NCBI GenBank assembly: GCA_037176725.1
Contig: JAZBRS010000020.1
Coordinates: 86,870,001-86,934,000, forward strand
DNA: 64,000 nucleotides
Direction: 5' to 3'
Source of the DNA: Posidonia oceanica
Lineage: Eukaryota; Streptophyta; Magnoliopsida; Alismatales; Posidoniaceae
Part shown: positions 10,371 to 20,457 of the stretch, piece by piece
How positions within the stretch are numbered: position 1 is the stretch's first letter
How the letters are laid out: each line of letters begins with the position of its first letter
Translations under genes and position numbers: made by a program
Notes under the pieces: generated by a model
Databases searched by the model: none
Seen by the model: only the letters and a program-made list of their open reading frames with translations
Told to the model about the DNA's origin: nothing

Positions 10371-11765
10371 TTGGACGCACATGCTGGTGCGTCCAACGTT
10401 GGACGTGCCCTGAGGCAGCGTCCAACAACCCTACAGGTCTTTTATTTCATTTTGCTTCTTTTTGCTTCCAAGTTGTTATGCTTTAGTTGCATCTCTATGA
10501 GATTAAGTTACATGCTTTCTCTTATGCTTATAGATGCTATGGCATGTTTTATATCAAGTTTTGATCCTAGTTTGGATCAATGTTTCTTGCTTCTGAATAC
10601 TATGCCGTTTACCTGTATTGGACGCTGGAGCACACCGCGTCCAACGTTGGACGCTGGCGTGTCCAGCGTCCTTCTGCTTTGCTTGTTTATACTTACTGCC
10701 ATGCTTGAGTGCTGCTTCCTTTTGGGTTAAATACTTGCTCCATGTATGTGTAGTGGTGTTTGGCCTCCATGGCAACTATGTTTAAGTTTGCAAGTCTCTT
10801 TTCAAGTTGCATGTTGGTTTACATGGGTTTTTGTTCACTTATTTCCTTATACATGCTTCTTATAATGTTCTATATGGAATACTTGCTTGATCTGTGTTTC
10901 ATGCCTTGGTTTAACCCTCTTTCAATAGCTTGCATGCATGTTTTGGTGGTCTCTAAGCTCAGTTCTTCCTTGCAGCTTGATATGCCTCTTTTATGTGTTG
11001 GACGTAGGTACACTCTGCGTCCTATGTTGGACGTAGATGTGCTCTGCGTCCTCTGTTTCTGCTTAGCTGCTCTTGCTTTAATGCTTGCATGATGTTGTTA
11101 TCTCCCATGCCTACTTAATCCATGCTTGCATGTTTGTGTTTAGCCCTAATAACAACTGTTGTCAAGCTTTTACGGCTTTTTTACCAAGATTTTATGCAGG
11201 TTTCTTCCATGTCCTTGCCTTCCTTTGTGTTGGACGCAGGTACTGCTTGCGTCCTACATAGGACGCAGGTGGTGCTTGTGTCCTACACACTGGCTATGTC
11301 TCTCCTTGTGCATGCTTTGCAAATGCTTTTCCTTTTTGTATTTTTATATGATCCATGTATGCATGCTTAACCCTAGCCCATTTACAGCAACTTAAATGTA
11401 TGCCATGATATTTCCTCTATCGCTTCGCATGCTATTTTGTTGTATGCCTGTCTACACCTTGTCGGACGCTGAGTGCTCCAGTGTCCTGTGTTGGACGCTG
11501 TGTACTCTAGCGTCCAACACCCTGCAATGTTTAAGTCCAGTTCATGCTTGCTCCAAGCCATTAAAACTCTCCTTTGGCTATTTCCCTTGATTGCTTTGCA
11601 TGATATACATGTCTTCAATTGCTTCATTGCATTTGCATCGCATCCATACATCTAGAATGCATGTTTTCCAAGATTGCATGGTTCCTGCTGTCTTCCATCT
11701 GTCTGTGTTGGATGCTCTCTAGTCCTACGTCCAACATTGGACGCAGGTCATTGCTGCGTCCAACA
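10371..11765 (+). repeat. Six paired-hairpin modules in the LTR of A
   Basis: Modules of about 55 bp stand at 10371, 10618, 10998, 11230, 11463 and 11708; a single half-module lies near 9502. Each holds two inverted repeats in a row, of the form TTGGACGC, about 10 nt, GCGTCCAA. They are joined through AACGTT or a variant, which itself forms a palindrome across the joint. Stems are 6-8 bp and often perfect. Spacing is 232-247 bp except one gap of 380. The sequence between modules is only loosely similar, so the hairpins are the conserved part. No coding role is visible. Confidence 0.75.
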
Positions 11766-12138
11766 CTTACAGTTGGCTAAACATTGTTTTAAAGCGTTGA
11801 TTTCATTACGCTTGCTGCTTTCCGCATTTTATTGCCTCCAACATGTGCCTTGACACCCATGCATGCTGTCGAACCCCTGTTTTCAATTTTACGCCTTGCA
11901 TCGCCCGCTTTCCTGTGGTTTTCCACGTCGGTTTTCTTTCCCCATTGCATGTCATACTTGCATCGTGTGGTTTTCTCTTGGTTTATCGAATCCATTTCCT
12001 TTCCCCTTTGCTTGTTTTACACTTGCATTGTGTGGTTTTATTTGGCTTTTTCGCCCTTGTTTCCTTTCCGCTTTGCATGTCGTACTTGCATTGCGTGGTT
12101 TTATCAGTGTTTTGTTTTATCGCCTGCATTTGCATTAG

Positions 12139-12199
12139 GGTAGTGATGCTTACTGTCTGGAGTTCTCACGAACCAGGGTTCGCCCATTTCGGAACACAG
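12139..12199 (+). other. Conserved LTR block 1, shared by A and B
   Basis: A block containing GTAGTGATGCTTACTG, GGAGTTCTCACG and CCAGGGTTCGCCC is nearly the same at 18497-18565 and 44862-44929 in the LTRs of B, where the sequence around it is more diverged. Its role is not known; it lies within the putative leader intron. Confidence 0.5.
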
Positions 12200-12354
12200 G
12201 TAGCGCTGCTGAGTACATAGGCTGCAAGTTTAATTTCCCATGCATGGCATTCAGGCATTTAGGCATTAAAGCATTCATAGCATCCATCGCCCCTCGGGTG
12301 TACAGTTAAAAGCAATCATTGCCAAAATTCCTGCAAATGCGAGCATTTAGTCAA

Positions 12355-12418
12355 GAAAGACCGATTCCTCAGGCGTGTCGAGGGTGCCTAACACAATGCC
12401 CACACGTAACAGGAGTCC
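12355..12418 (+). other. Conserved LTR block 2, shared by A and B
   Basis: A block with AGACCGATTC, GGCGTGTCG, GGGTGCC and CACACGTAACAGGAGTCC recurs at 18720-18780 and 45074-45131. Very similar 'gggtgctaatacc..cgtaacc' blocks are, from memory, common near the end of Tat/Ogre LTRs in many plants, which suggests a function in the transcript such as 3'-end formation or RNA structure. The role is inferred. Confidence 0.5.
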
Positions 12419-12559
12419 TTTCCCTCTCTTTGGACCCACAATGACCATTTTGCCCTCGTCCTTGGCATGAGTCATTCTTCTTTTGCATAGCATTGCATTC
12501 ATTTGCATGTTTTCTTGCATTCCCCTGGTTTTCCTCGTCTCCCGATTGAATAGACTACG

Positions 12560-12570
12560 TGACGACTCCC
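12560..12570 (+). other. Primer-site-like copy inside the LTR of A
   Basis: TGACGACTCCC lies 119 nt before the real primer site and aligns with TGGCGACTCTG at 18947 in B, with CTCCCGATT.GAAT before it in both. One mismatch separates it from TGGCGACTCC. Confidence 0.45.
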
Positions 12571-12678
12571 TTTGTCATATCTTTTTGTTTTCCCTCTTCG
12601 TGTCGCTCTATCTGTGAAGTTCCACTTCTTGTTCGGACCCCCTCCGGTCCGGATCCGCGGGATCAGGCATTCATAGGC

Positions 12679-12696
12679 TGGCGACTCCACTGGGGA
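12679..12696 (+). other. Primer binding site of A (Arg tRNA)
   Basis: TGGCGACTCCACTGGGGA has one mismatch to the complement of the plant tRNA-Arg(ACG) 3' end with CCA. An Arg-tRNA primer is usual in the Tat/Ogre group. Confidence 0.8.
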
Positions 12697-13440
12697 TTTA
12701 GACTCTGGCTTTCGTTTTGACTTTTCGCTTGCATGGTTTTTCGCTTGTGCTTGCCTTATGCCTGCTACTTTGCTTTATTACCTGCCTTATGCATGTTTAT
12801 TTGCTTACATTATTCTTGTTTGCTTTGTTTATGCTTTATACATGCCTTTTGAGTGGTAAATGCTTTGTTCTACACAATTGCTATGCCACTACACATGCAC
12901 ATGCCATGCATATCTGCTTTTTGACATGATAAGTGTTTTCCTTTTCACTATCATGCTCACAAACACCTGCACATGCCATGCGCATGCCTTTTGTGATGAT
13001 GTATGTTGCTTGCTTACCGTGTTTGGATGATTTTCTTCCCTTTTTGCATTAGACCTAAGGACAACTAGAGACTGGTTGCTTCCCCCCTTGGCAATTAAAA
13101 ACAGCATGTAAAAGTCAAATCTAGGAGCAACTAGACACGCCAACACACATTCACCCCCTTTGGGTTAATAAAACATGCAAGATAAAAAAACTTTAATCAT
13201 TTTGCATGAATCATCATATAGGGCATGCATCTTCTCATCTGAGTCCACCTATCAGTTTGAGAAGGATAGTCCCGGTCCCTCGTTCGGTTCCTTTGGCACA
13301 GCGTGAGTTGATCGGTCTGTCCCCCCTTGTCAGGGGTTGTGTCGGTGCTACTAGAGGATACAGCCCATGCTTCGGCAGGGTCAAGGCCACTAACATGCCA
13401 CCCATTATACCTGAGCTATGGCCAGCGTCTAGATGGGAGC
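12697..13440 (+). other. Leader of A, first part
   Basis: This is noncoding leader between the primer site and gag. From about 13020 it matches B's leader at 19640-20085 (gactggttgcttcc, gggcatgcatc, gagtccacctat, cttgtc.aggggt, ggtgtcggtgcta). It stops at 13440, where B is inserted, and resumes at 45479. Short hydrophobic frames at 12717-12929 have no sign of being genes. Confidence 0.7.
13436..13440 (+). repeat. Left target-site duplication of B
   Basis: GGAGC stands directly before B's 5' LTR. AGAGC follows B's 3' LTR at 45479-45483, so 4 of 5 bases agree. Element A's leader joins up across the two sites when compared with B's own leader. Confidence 0.65.
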
Positions 13441-16400
13441 TGTAGACACCCCATTTCGACAAGCAGAATCAGTGCAATCCTTCTGGTGGCTTCTGAACCC
13501 AAACCTAAACCCAAAACCACATCCTTCTCTTCAATTCAAACCCAAAACCAAACCTAGAATCACACCCATCTTTCTAACCCAAAAACTATCCAAAAACCAT
13601 AGGAAAACCCACCCTTCCTAACCTAGAAAATCCTCCAAAAAATCCTTAGAATTTCAAACCAAAACCACTCCCAAAAACCCTAGAAAACCTAGGTAAATCC
13701 CCCTTTTTTTTCTACACCCAAAACCTTTCTAAAACCTTCCAAAGTCCCACTTCAAACCCTAGGTTAAACACTAGAAACCCTAGGTCACACACTCACCCAA
13801 TCCCACCTCCATTTCCAAGCCTCTATCCCTCCCCATCTCTCCAAATTATCCTTTTCTCTCTCCAAAATTATTCTTTTCTCTCTCCTCTCTATCCTCCATC
13901 TTATTCTCCTTCTTTTCCTTCCCTTCTCTCTGCTTTTCTTGCTTGGCAGTGGGCCCACCTTGTGCATCTTTCCTTCTCGTATGTTACCTGTATTTTTATT
14001 TTATTTTTATCCTATCTCTTGATTTTCTAATATTTAATTTCTTTCCTCCCCTCTCTTTCTTCTTTCTTTCTCCATTTCTTTCTTTTCTTCTTCCTCTCCT
14101 TTCCCTTTTCCTTTCTTCTACTAAACCTTTAAAACTTTAATTAATAAAAAAAGGAAAACAAAAGAGAAACAAACCAAAACCTTAAAAAGAAATAATTAAA
14201 AAAACTTGGACAAACAATTAAGAGAAAAACCCAACTAAAACCAACTAAAAAACTAAGAATGCAATCTAAAAAATACAAAACAAACAAGAAGAAAATACTA
14301 TTAAAAACAAATAAAACAAAAATATAATCAAAACAAACAAAAAGCAAGAACCCTTTTAAAAAGTAACAAAAATAGAAAACCCTAGGAAAGAAGAAACAAT
14401 TAAAAAACCCTAGGATAAGTAATTAAAAGAAAACAAGTAACAAATCTAAAGAAACAATTAAAACTTAAAACAATTTAAAAGACTTAATTAAAAAGAAAAA
14501 GGAGGAAAAACTTAACAAGAAAAACTTAACTTAAAAACAATTAAAAAACTTAACAAACATTTAAAACAAACTTAAAAACAATTTAAAGAAAACGTAAGAA
14601 AAACCATAAAAACTAAAATCAAAACTAAAACCCCTCCTAACCCTAATTAATTAATTAAAAAAAAAACAATCCTTTAAAAGCTAATTAAAAATCTCAACTT
14701 AAAACAACTACTTTAAAATATTTCCAAATCTTTTTATTTCATTTTAATTTTTTTCTTCCTTTTCTTCCTTTCCTTTTTTCTTTTCTTCCCCATCTCCTTC
14801 CTTTTCTTTCTTTTTTTTTTCTTTTCCTTTTTTGGTCCGGCCCAGCCCACTACACCTCCTTTCCTTCTTTTCTTTTTTCTTTCTTTCTTTCTTTTCCCGC
14901 GGCCCACCCTGCTCCACCTGCCTGCCTCATCCTCCTTCCCTCCTTTCCTTCTTCTTCCTTCTTCTTCTGCTTCTTCTTCTCTCCCGCGAATCCCAACTGC
15001 AACAGCTTTCCCCCCTCCTTTTAAAATCCAAAATCTCCCCCTCCATCACCTCCAGCAACAGAACCCTCTCCTCTCTCACCCTCTCTCAGCTTTCCCATCT
15101 CCCTCTTCGGCGGCATTAATGCCCGTCGTCTCGCCGGTTGCAGCCATCAGCTGCAGTCTCCCTGCCCAGTGGAATTTGAATCCACCAGCACCCATTCCTC
15201 CTCCTTGTTAAAACCAGCCCTTCAGCATTCCTTCCCCACCTTTTGCCATCTGAGAGAGCTAGAGAGAGCGTGAGAGCCAGCAGAATTCTCCTCCTTCTTC
15301 CCTCTAAAATTCAGCATCTTCCCTCTCCCAACAGACCCCTCCACAGACCTTCAAACCATCCCAAATCGTTCCCCAAACTTCACCCAAAATGCCAGCAATC
15401 CATCTCCACTCTTCCACGACCAGAACCAACCCAAACTCCCCCCCAAACACCTGAAATTCCTCACCAGGACCCAACTCCACCTTCCTTCAGAATTCCCAGC
15501 TTTCCAGACGCCAAAACTCTCCCCAAATCTTCCCAGCAACTCATCGAAACCCCAGCTTTCCAGACCCCCCGGCCTTCAGCCCAGCACCCCACCACTGCCT
15601 GAACCATCCACAACAAACAACTACGCCAGATTCTGTCCAAATCCACCTCATCAGCCAACTTCCACCACAGCACTCCACTGCCCAATTCAAGCCTCCACAC
15701 ACCTTCACCAGACACCCAGCTACCCAACGGAGCCCTCCACTCAGCCCGAGGAGCAACATTTCACTCCCCCCACCTCCGGCAATCTCTGTGAAACCCAAAA
15801 GAGCCAACTTCTTCCTCCGGTCTGCAAGCTTGTACCTGAGCATCCAAGAAGCTCCAAAGCGACGCCTGGAGTGGATCCCGACCTTCGCGAGCCGCCAGGA
15901 ATGCCTACACCTGCTGGATCACCACCGCCAACCTCTGCTAAAGCCACTGACGTCGGGGGAGCGACTCAGCCACCGAAACAAGTATCTCTTCACCCCCGTA
16001 GCTTAGATTTCTTCCCCTTCTGCTTCCTGACCCATTAGATTAGGGTTCTGGTCTGTGTCGCGCGAAGTCATCGCCACTGAGGACTTGTCTTCTCCAGCGA
16101 GCTTCTACGCGTAGACCTCGCTCCGGGCCCGCTCGTCCCTCGCCGTCAATCCTCCGAGCATCGTGGAGCTTCCAGGAGTCCGTCTCCGTCCTCGATTTCT
16201 GCCGAGGATGCTTCCCTCCTCTGGTCTGCTTCCAGAGCTTCTGCAGAACTCCGCCACCTTCTCCAGTCCGCTCCAAACTCTATCATGGTCTGCCAACACG
16301 CCTCCGGCCTCCGGGAGCGTCTGGCGCAGCTTCCCAGCCCTCCAGCACCGTCCGATCACCCTTCTTCTCCGGCCAGCAGCTCTGCAAACATTTTGCTACA

Positions 16401-17052
16401 GTGTTTTCATTTGTTTAATGCCGTTCGTTTGCTTTGCTTTTATTTTTCCTTAACTTACGAATTTTTCCATGAAATTGTATTTCTACCATGCTGTTTTGTT
16501 TATTTGCTTTCCAGTCTTGCCACCGTTTAAGATTCATTTAATTCTGAATAAAAACCATATGAAATTGCATGAAAAATACGTAGTTTTGCTTATTTGCATA
16601 TTAGTCCTGCTACTGTATAAAAACTTCTATTTTCTTTTAGTTTAAGCCCAGCTCTTTATTTTTATTTACATGTTAGTCCTTTGCAGTTACAGCTTTTTTA
16701 GTTTTATTTATATCCAGCCCAGTTATTTATTTTATTTGCATGTTGATCCTACTCTAGTTCAAATAACATTTCTGTTTCTTATTTTCCAGTCTAGCAACTA
16801 TTCTATTTTGCATCTAAGTCCTGTGGTTGTTAAATGTCATTTAAATATCTGCTTTTACCTTATTACATTGCTTTTTAGTCCTGCTTTTTATTTTATTTGC
16901 AAGTCAGTCCTCTATTCAGTTGATTAATTCATTTAATTTCTTATTTTACCTTACTGCATTGCACTTTTATCCTATCTTTTTTTTATTTTTGCATTTTGGT
17001 CCTCTGCATGCATGCACAACATCATTTAATTGCATTTTTTCCTTATAAAATT

Positions 17053-17350
17053 GCATTCTGGCCCCTACATGATTTTAAATTGCATTTTAGTCCTCTGCAT
17101 GTTTACAAAAATCATTTAATTGCATATTTTTCCATATAAAATTGCATTCTGGCCCCTGCATGATTTTAAATTGCATTTCAGTCCTCTACATGTTTAGAAA
17201 AATCATTTAACTGCATATTTTTCCATATTAAATTGCATTTTAGCCCCTACATGTTTTCAAATTGCATTTCAATCCTCTGCATGTTTAGAAAAATCATTTA
17301 ATTGCATCTTTACCATATAAAATTGCATTTCAGACCCTGCATTTTATTTT
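17053..17350 (+). repeat. About 91-bp tandem repeat in the 5' LTR of B
   Basis: Three full units and a partial one begin TTGCATTCTGGCCCCT.CATG and end ATTTTTCCATATAAAA. The 3' LTR carries four full units at 43349-43735, so the arrays differ by one unit. Confidence 0.6.
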
Positions 17351-18239
17351 AATTGCATTTAGACCCTTAACTTTTCAAAAACTATGCATATAGGCTCTTA
17401 AGTTTTCAAAAACATTGCATTTAGGTCCCTAACTTTTCAAAAACATTGCATATAGGTCCTTAACTTTTCTAAAACATCACACTTAGGTCCTTTGTTGCAT
17501 TTTTGCATGCATTGCACCCATGCATCTCTGCATTTAGCATTTTTGCACACTTTTAAGCACTTTTAGCTCCCATGTATGTGGGAGGACCTGTTCTGCACAC
17601 CTCTAGGACCCCTTTTACACTTAGATCCCTTCTCTTCCCCTAGCCCTTGGGCCTTCTGCCTTGAAGCCTAGATATCTTCTGATCGGACCGCCGGATCTTC
17701 GCAACCAAGCTACCTGGACCACCCTGTGGAGCAGACTTCAATGCTGACCAAGTTTATCTCAGATCAGGCCTCAGATCCCCAAGGTAAGTCCTTCTAAACC
17801 ACTGCACAGCATCTTTGTTTGCATATCATTCGCATTGCATGCATTGTTTTCGCCCCACGTTTTCCATGCATGTAGATTAGGACTTCCTCTTCTTGCCTAT
17901 CAATTCTATCTCCCCTTTTCGCATACTCCTAGTGTTTTTGGGTTGAGTTCTCCTTGGATTCACTACTAATTGTGACCTTCTTCCCCCTTTTCCATGATTC
18001 GATTGCACCGCGAGCTTTAGGCAGTGTGCGAGACACATCGTGGGACACTTTGGTGGGAAACAGTCACAAGATAGTGGTGATCCCTCCACTTGCTTCCTTT
18101 CCCCTTTGTAGGTCTTTACACCTACATTGCGTGGTCCTTAAGCGGTATTCGTTCTTACACTTACACCGCTTGCATCTCCTTACTTCTCTTGCTCTTCCCC
18201 TTTGCATGTTTTTACATCTGCATTGCATGGTTTTTACGA

Positions 18240-18440
18240 TGTTTTGTTTCGCTTGTTTCTTGCACCGATTTGCGTGCCTGCTTTGTTTCTTGCACCATTT
18301 TGCGTGCTACTTTGTTTCTTGCACCGTTTTGCATGCCGATCTTTGTTTCTTGCACTATTTTGCATGCCTATTTTATTTCTTGCACCGTTTTACGTGTCGA
18401 TCTTCGTTTCTCGCACCATTTTGCGTGTTTGCTGTTGTTT
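18240..18440 (+). repeat. 29-bp tandem repeat in the 5' LTR of B
   Basis: About six units of TTTGTTTCTTGCACCRTTTT plus GCRTGC.. are visible; the 3' LTR has five units at 44630-44795. The repeat makes long false open frames. Confidence 0.6.
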
Positions 18441-18496
18441 TCTCTTGCATGTCGCTTGCATTGCCTGGTTTTACCGCTGTTTTGTTTTATCGTCTG

Positions 18497-18780
18497 CATT
18501 TGCATTTAGGGTAGTGATGCTTACTGCGTGGAGTTCTCACGGACCAGGGTTCGCCCGGTTCGGAACACAGACCGCGTTGTTGAGCGCTTAGATAGCACGT
18601 TTAATTCCATGCATCGCATTTCATCACTTAGAGCACACCTTTGAGCATCTAATTAGGCATTCATGGCACTTAGGCATTCAAAGTCTGCATTTCCCTGCGT
18701 ATGCGAGCGTAAGCCTAGAAAGACCGATTCTCGGGCGTGTCGGGGGTGCCTATAACCTTCCCCACACGTAACAGGAGTCC
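18497..18780 (+). other. Conserved LTR blocks 1 and 2 in the 5' LTR of B
   Basis: These match blocks 12139-12199 and 12355-12418 of A and 44862-45131 of B's 3' LTR. They are clearly better kept than the sequence between them. Confidence 0.5.
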
Positions 18781-18946
18781 TTGCCCTTTCTCATAGCCCG
18801 CAATGACCATATTGCCCTTATCCTAGGCATGAGTCACATCATTTGCATCTCATTTCTTTTGCATTGCATTGCATCTTTTGCTTGGTTTTGCGTGTTTATT
18901 CACGCATTTCCTCGATTTTCCTTGTCTCCCGATTTAATTGACACGG

Positions 18947-18957
18947 TGGCGACTCTG
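18947..18957 (+). other. Primer-site-like copy inside the 5' LTR of B
   Basis: TGGCGACTCTG repeats the first 11 bases of the real primer site, 174 nt upstream of it and inside the LTR. The 3' LTR has TGGTGACTCTG at the same place. Confidence 0.5.
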
Positions 18958-19120
18958 ATTTGGCTTATCTTCTTCTTTTCTTCCCTCTTTTCCCTTTTTA
19001 AGTGTTTTCGAGTTAAGTCTTCCTTCTCAGACACGGCCGCAAATAGTGAGCCTGATTCTGATCGGTGCACGCGATCTTTGGCAGTGTGCATGGACGATCT
19101 GAACACTGAGATTACTACAG

Positions 19121-19138
19121 TGGCGACTCTGCTGGGGA
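19121..19138 (+). other. Primer binding site of B (Arg tRNA)
   Basis: TGGCGACTCTGCTGGGGA starts 2 nt after the LTR's last base (one spacer base) and has one mismatch to the complement of plant tRNA-Arg(ACG). Confidence 0.85.
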
Positions 19139-20457
19139 GATTGTACTCCGACTTTCGTTATTGGCTTTTTTGCCGCTTGGGTTTTGCTTTCTTTGTCTGC
19201 CTTGTGCCTTTGTCTGCCTCTTTTGCCTATTTTGTTTGCTCCTCTGTGCCAACTCCTAGCGAGTCACCTTGTGGCTACTCTGCTTAGGTTTGGCACCTGC
19301 CTCGCCTGCTTCGCCTTGGCTTTTGCTTTGCCTTGCTCTGCTCTGTCTCTTTTGCTTGTTTACTTGCTTTATTCCTTGCTCTATTCTTATCTGCTTTACT
19401 ACTTACCTGTCTTTACTTTCTTTACCTGTTTGCTTATTATTGCTTTATTTCTCGCGCAATGCATGTCTACTTGTCTGGCAACAATACATGCTTTTTGAGT
19501 GATGAATGCTTCTTTTACACACTTGCTATGCCACTACACAAGCACATGCCCTGTATATATGCTTTTTGACATAATGAATGCTTTCCCTTCACTATCATGC
19601 TCACAAACACCTGCATATGCCATGCACTTGCCTTTTGCAGTGATATATGTTGTTTGCCTGCCATATTTGATTGATTTTCTTCCCTTTTGCACATACCATG
19701 TCTAGGATAGTAGAGACTGGTTGCTTTCCCTGTGGCTAACTAAAAATGGCAAGTAAAAATAAGTTCTAGGAGCAACTAGAGACCTCAACAAACCTACACC
19801 CCCCTTGAGTTAATAAAACATGCAAGATAAAAAACTCTAATCATTTGCATAAGCATCATATAGGGCATGCATCCTCTTATCTGAGTCCACCTATTAGTCT
19901 GCGAAGGACGGTCGCGACCTCTTGTTCCACTACTTTTGGCGTGGCCCAAGTCAGTCGGTCTGTCCCCCTTGTCCAGGGGTCGTGTCGGTGCTAGTGGAGG
20001 GTACTACCCACGCTTTGGCGGGGTCAGGGCCACCAACGCACCACCCTGTTATTACCTCAGCTTTGGCTAGGATTTCGACAGGGGACCTGTTTTTCTGACC
20101 TGAGTCGGTGACCCGTACACCTATGAGTACCCGAAGTAAGCTACCTACTAGGATACACTAGATTGGTGAGGGAGAGCATGCTAGAAAGCATACATATCAT
20201 TCATGCCATTTAACTTAACTCATTTGCATCTTTCATTCAATTTCTAATCCCTATTTGTTTCTGTTTGTGTCAGTAGTGATTGGTAAGCGAGTTCTCTTGC
20301 TGGAGCTTGAGTACTGTCCCCTTCTAACACCCCTGTTGCGACCTTTGTTCGCGACCATGCCCCTTTTGAGCTATCTGCCTTTGCGATGATAGCTCCTACT
20401 AGGACTCGTCCTCTTCATCCCTGTCGCAGCCCTATCCTCACGCGCTCTCGGTCGGCA
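19139..20457 (+). other. Leader of B before gag
   Basis: This is noncoding sequence homologous to A's leader (12697-13440 plus 45479-45854). It contains pyrimidine-rich low-complexity sequence at 19150-19480 and a conserved 'gcatgctagaaagcata' near 20177. No real ORF is present; hydrophobic frames in the first 400 bp reflect composition. Confidence 0.65.

Larger units (their letters stand above)
9310..12677 (+). repeat. 5' LTR of Tat element A
   Basis: The block of about 3.37 kb begins TGTAGACACCCCATTTTG, as do the LTRs of B and, nearly, C. The end is placed just before the primer site by comparison with B; the terminal bases are decayed here (CATAGG where B has CTACA), so the end is uncertain by a few bases. 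The last ~850 bp match the end of B's LTR, including blocks at 12139-12199 and 12355-12418; the first 2.5 kb are different. The middle carries the paired-hairpin modules. No real ORF is present; open frames here are short and low in complexity. Confidence 0.75.
13441..19119 (+). repeat. 5' LTR of B
   Basis: This 5679-bp LTR runs from TGTAGACACCCC to ATTACTACA (TGTAG..CTACA ends). It matches 39736-45478 along its full length. In order it contains 'aaacccaaaacc'-rich sequence (13490-13790), a pyrimidine-rich stretch, an A-rich stretch with few G (14135-14730), another pyrimidine tract (14740-15110), a GC-richer 1.2-kb part (15120-16380), an AT-rich part with TTGCATTT..GTCCT repeats, a splice-donor-like site at 17784, a 29-bp repeat array, and the blocks shared with A. 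The open frames are biased-composition artefacts; I see no gene. Confidence 0.9.
17784..20273 (+). other. Putative leader intron of B
   Basis: CCAAG|GTAAGT at 17784 is a near-perfect plant donor, and TTTCTGTTTGTGTCAG ending at 20273 is a pyrimidine-rich acceptor about 185 nt before the gag ATG. Equivalent sites exist in A (donor 10107, acceptor 45674) and C (54625, 55799). In B and A the interval would contain the primer site, so a spliced RNA could serve as mRNA but not as a copying template. This is inference from sequence only. Confidence 0.3.

Noticed and set aside
13206..13462. Overlapping open frames in the leader of A (both strands)
   Set aside because: The homologous leader of B is not open in the same frames, so there is no sign of coding.
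14636..14660. Telomere-like CCCTAACCCTAA
   Set aside because: Fewer than two units, in an A-rich LTR stretch, and present in both LTR copies; not a telomeric array.
14832..15602. Ser/Leu/Pro-rich open frames and their antisense frames in the B LTRs (also 41123-42337)
   Set aside because: They come from pyrimidine-rich low-complexity LTR sequence; frames are not kept between the two LTRs and no domain is visible.
18090..18591. Cys/Leu-rich, membrane-like open frames in the LTR of B (also 44408-44944 and 11832-12220)
   Set aside because: They arise from the TTTGTTTCTTGCACC repeat and T-rich sequence, which is open in all three frames at once, a sign of composition and not of a gene.
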